Assembly (NCBI GenBank): GCA_027335345.1
Contig: DAHWOF010000171.1
Location: 1 to 44,953, forward strand
DNA length: 44,953 bases
Reading direction: 5' to 3'
Origin: Granulicella sp.
GTDB lineage: Bacteria > Acidobacteriota > Terriglobia > Terriglobales > Acidobacteriaceae
In this document: piece by piece, positions 43,858 to 44,953 of the stretch
Numbering within the stretch: the first letter of the stretch is position 1
How the letters are laid out: the number at the start of each line of letters is the position of its first letter
The notes under the pieces: model-generated
Seen by the model: the letters and a program-made list of their open reading frames with translations, nothing else
Database searches by the model: none
Told to the model about the DNA's origin: nothing
Made by a program: the position numbers and the translations under genes

Positions 43858-44675
43858 GCAGACGCCTCCGCAAGATCGGCAATGCTCCACTGCGTTCCGG
43901 TCACGCCAGCGGCCATCCCCGGGGTGCGGCGCAGGGTGTTGTGGCGGCTGACGAAGTTGTAACAGGCGAAGTGCAGCCAGACCGCCGCTTCGAAGTTCTC
44001 CAGCTTCTTGCCGAAAGCCAGCGTGAGGCGAGTCAGGCGGCGCATGTGCGTCCGAGCCGTGGCGTTCAGCCGTCCGACACAGCCGGTGGAAATCAGGCTC
44101 GGAACTCGACGGCACACCGTGATTTTCTCTTCGCCGGAAACCACTTTGGACGGGCTGTAGCGATGGTTTGGCGTCGTTTTCTCGTACCTGTAGATCTTCA
44201 CGGCTTGGGCATAGTCAACATCCGCACCGAACATCATTTCGACGGCTTCGGCATACGACCGGATGGCATCAGTCGAAATCTGCACCCGGTCCCGCTTCCG
44301 GCTTGCCACGTCCCGTACAAGCTCCGTAGTCGTCAGGTCGCGATGGCCGGCCCTGAATGAAGAACCCAGCCTCGTCTCTGCGTCGTTGGCGCAAAACGCC
44401 CAAACGCTGCCGACCTCCGTCGAACCGCCCATGCGAACATTGCAGTCCTTCTTGCCGGCAAAGCCCCAAATCTCATCCACCTCCAATCGCGTGCAGGAAA
44501 GATCGTGCGTCTTGCCGTCCGTCAGCCGCGTGCAGCCCTGCCCTAAGCCAACGCCAAGCCGCGCGATGGCGTCGCAATGAAAGCTGGTAGTGCGCTTGAT
44601 GGAGCGGATGCTGGAACCTTCGGCGAGTGTGCCGATGACGGCGATTCGCTTATCGGTATTGAGGACGCTTGTCGT
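43827..44675 (-). pseudogene. Decayed IS1-type transposase
   Basis: Reads continuously to LNTDKRIAVIGTLAEGSSIRSIKRTTSF (N-terminal helix-turn-helix) and has DDE-type blocks: VDEIWGFAGKK (first Asp), VQISTDAIRSY (second Asp) and STGCVGRLNATARTHMRRLTRL, where family members have a VERxN-type Glu; here it is Gly. C-terminal FACYNFVSRHNTLRRTPGMAAGV is intact. No ATG, GTG or TTG precedes the conserved N-terminus in frame: at 44675 the codon is ACG, one base from ATG, and TAA closes the frame at 44690-44688. A downstream TTG at 44486 would give a 219-residue remnant. Most likely inactive; the family name is from recall, not a search. Confidence 0.7.
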
Positions 44676-44680
44676 GAGGC

Positions 44681-44729
44681 AAATGTATTACAACGATAAG
44701 TGCGTGTCAAATGTTTTTGTGATACATTT
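44681..44729. repeat. 13-bp inverted repeat in the divergent promoter region
   Basis: AAATGTATTACAA (44681-44693) and TTGTGATACATTT (44717-44729) match as inverted repeats with one mismatch, 23 bp apart, in an AT-rich stretch between the transposase remnant and the plus-strand gene. The left arm holds the minus -10 box. It could be an operator or a remnant transposon end. Confidence 0.6.
44682..44710 (-). promoter_or_regulatory. Promoter before the transposase-like gene
   Basis: TTGACA (44705-44710) with a 17-bp spacer to TACATT (44682-44687) on the minus strand. The -10 ends six nt before the ACG at 44675, so the original transcript may have been leaderless. Confidence 0.55.
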
Positions 44730-44754
44730 ATCCGTAAAACCACTGGAGCCCGGC

Positions 44755-44953
44755 ATGAATGATAAGGATCCGTCCAGCAAAGAAGCTGCACACGCCCATA
44801 CAAGTGCGCCTCAACCTGATGGAGCCCAGCCGGAAGACGCCAGCATAACGGAGCAGCCCGCCACACAAAGGCTCGAAGCAGATGAAAGGGAAATGAGCGG
44901 ATTTGAGAAGTCGACCCTTCGATGGGCTAGAACCGCCGTTATTTTGTCTGGTA
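44755..44953 (+). CDS. Hypothetical protein, N-terminal part
   Basis: The gene runs off the right edge, with 66 codons visible. The N-terminus is a hydrophilic, disordered-looking stretch (Ser/Ala/Gln/Glu-rich), followed by EMSGFEKSTLRWARTAVILSG, where a membrane segment seems to begin. The ATG has GGAG six nt upstream. Such single-pass proteins are common in accessory regions, but no function is recognised. It is divergent from the IS-like unit. Confidence 0.7.
   Translation, partial: MNDKDPSSKEAAHAHTSAPQPDGAQPEDASITEQPATQRLEADEREMSGFEKSTLRWARTAVILSG

Overview
The window looks like a chromosomal segment of an Acidobacteriota (class Terriglobia/Acidobacteriaceae-like) genome. The grounds are moderately high GC, gene products that resemble that group, an aminofutalosine synthase (futalosine menaquinone route), a Lon/TsaB/RimI/Psd/PssA block, a very long GH13 protein, an ECF sigma factor with an anti-sigma-like partner, and spacers full of non-coding GC-rich filler. 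The phylum is an inference from gene content; no rRNA is present.

Layout. 1-3023 (minus): ECF sigma factor, coupled anti-sigma-like membrane protein, exported secretin-like protein, then the start of a cysteine desulfurase cut by the window edge. 3622-6061: class III aminotransferase convergent with a PPK2-type polyphosphate phosphotransferase, with a shared hairpin between them. 6212-9783: solitary beta-class DNA methyltransferase divergent from 3-hydroxyacyl-CoA dehydrogenase, a MaoC-type protein and a YycJ/WalJ-type metallo-hydrolase. 9857-11523: a possible CRP-type site, a zinc-motif membrane protein and a rhomboid protease. 11687-14833: XRE regulator and FabG (minus) divergent from a tandem-domain ThyX-like protein. 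15102-19624: recA, a GH27 alpha-galactosidase and a convergent TPR protein. 19716-22966: SRP RNA, fabH, mqnE and a GNAT enzyme. 23082-25222 (minus): tRNA-Leu, a DUF3467 protein and a membrane glycosyltransferase. 25783-31089 (plus): lon, tsaB, rimI, psd, pssA. 31135-34310: thiolase (minus), a long non-coding spacer with a strong small-RNA candidate, and rsmE. 34651-43246: S1-type protein and giant GH13 enzyme (minus), then UPF0182 membrane protein (plus). 43386-44953: a small accessory module (ribbon-helix-helix protein, 99-residue hypothetical, decayed IS1-type transposase) divergent from a truncated hypothetical gene.

How the genes fit together. fabG, fabH, the hydroxyacyl-CoA dehydrogenase, MaoC and thiolase genes cover fatty-acid synthesis and acyl-CoA turnover; psd and pssA make phosphatidylethanolamine; lon, tsaB, rimI, rsmE, S1, SRP RNA and tRNA-Leu are translation and quality-control functions.

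Most unusual items: (i) a promoter-to-terminator small-RNA candidate at 33331-33501 that also contains a 28-codon ORF ending in the terminator loop; (ii) a double ThyX protein whose two halves keep different parts of the signature motif; (iii) a transposase-like gene that has lost its start codon and its third catalytic acidic residue, next to an imperfect inverted repeat in an AT-rich divergent promoter; (iv) several genes with a -10-like box 6-9 nt before the start codon and no -35, suggesting leaderless mRNAs. All assignments come from reading the sequence; no database search was run.
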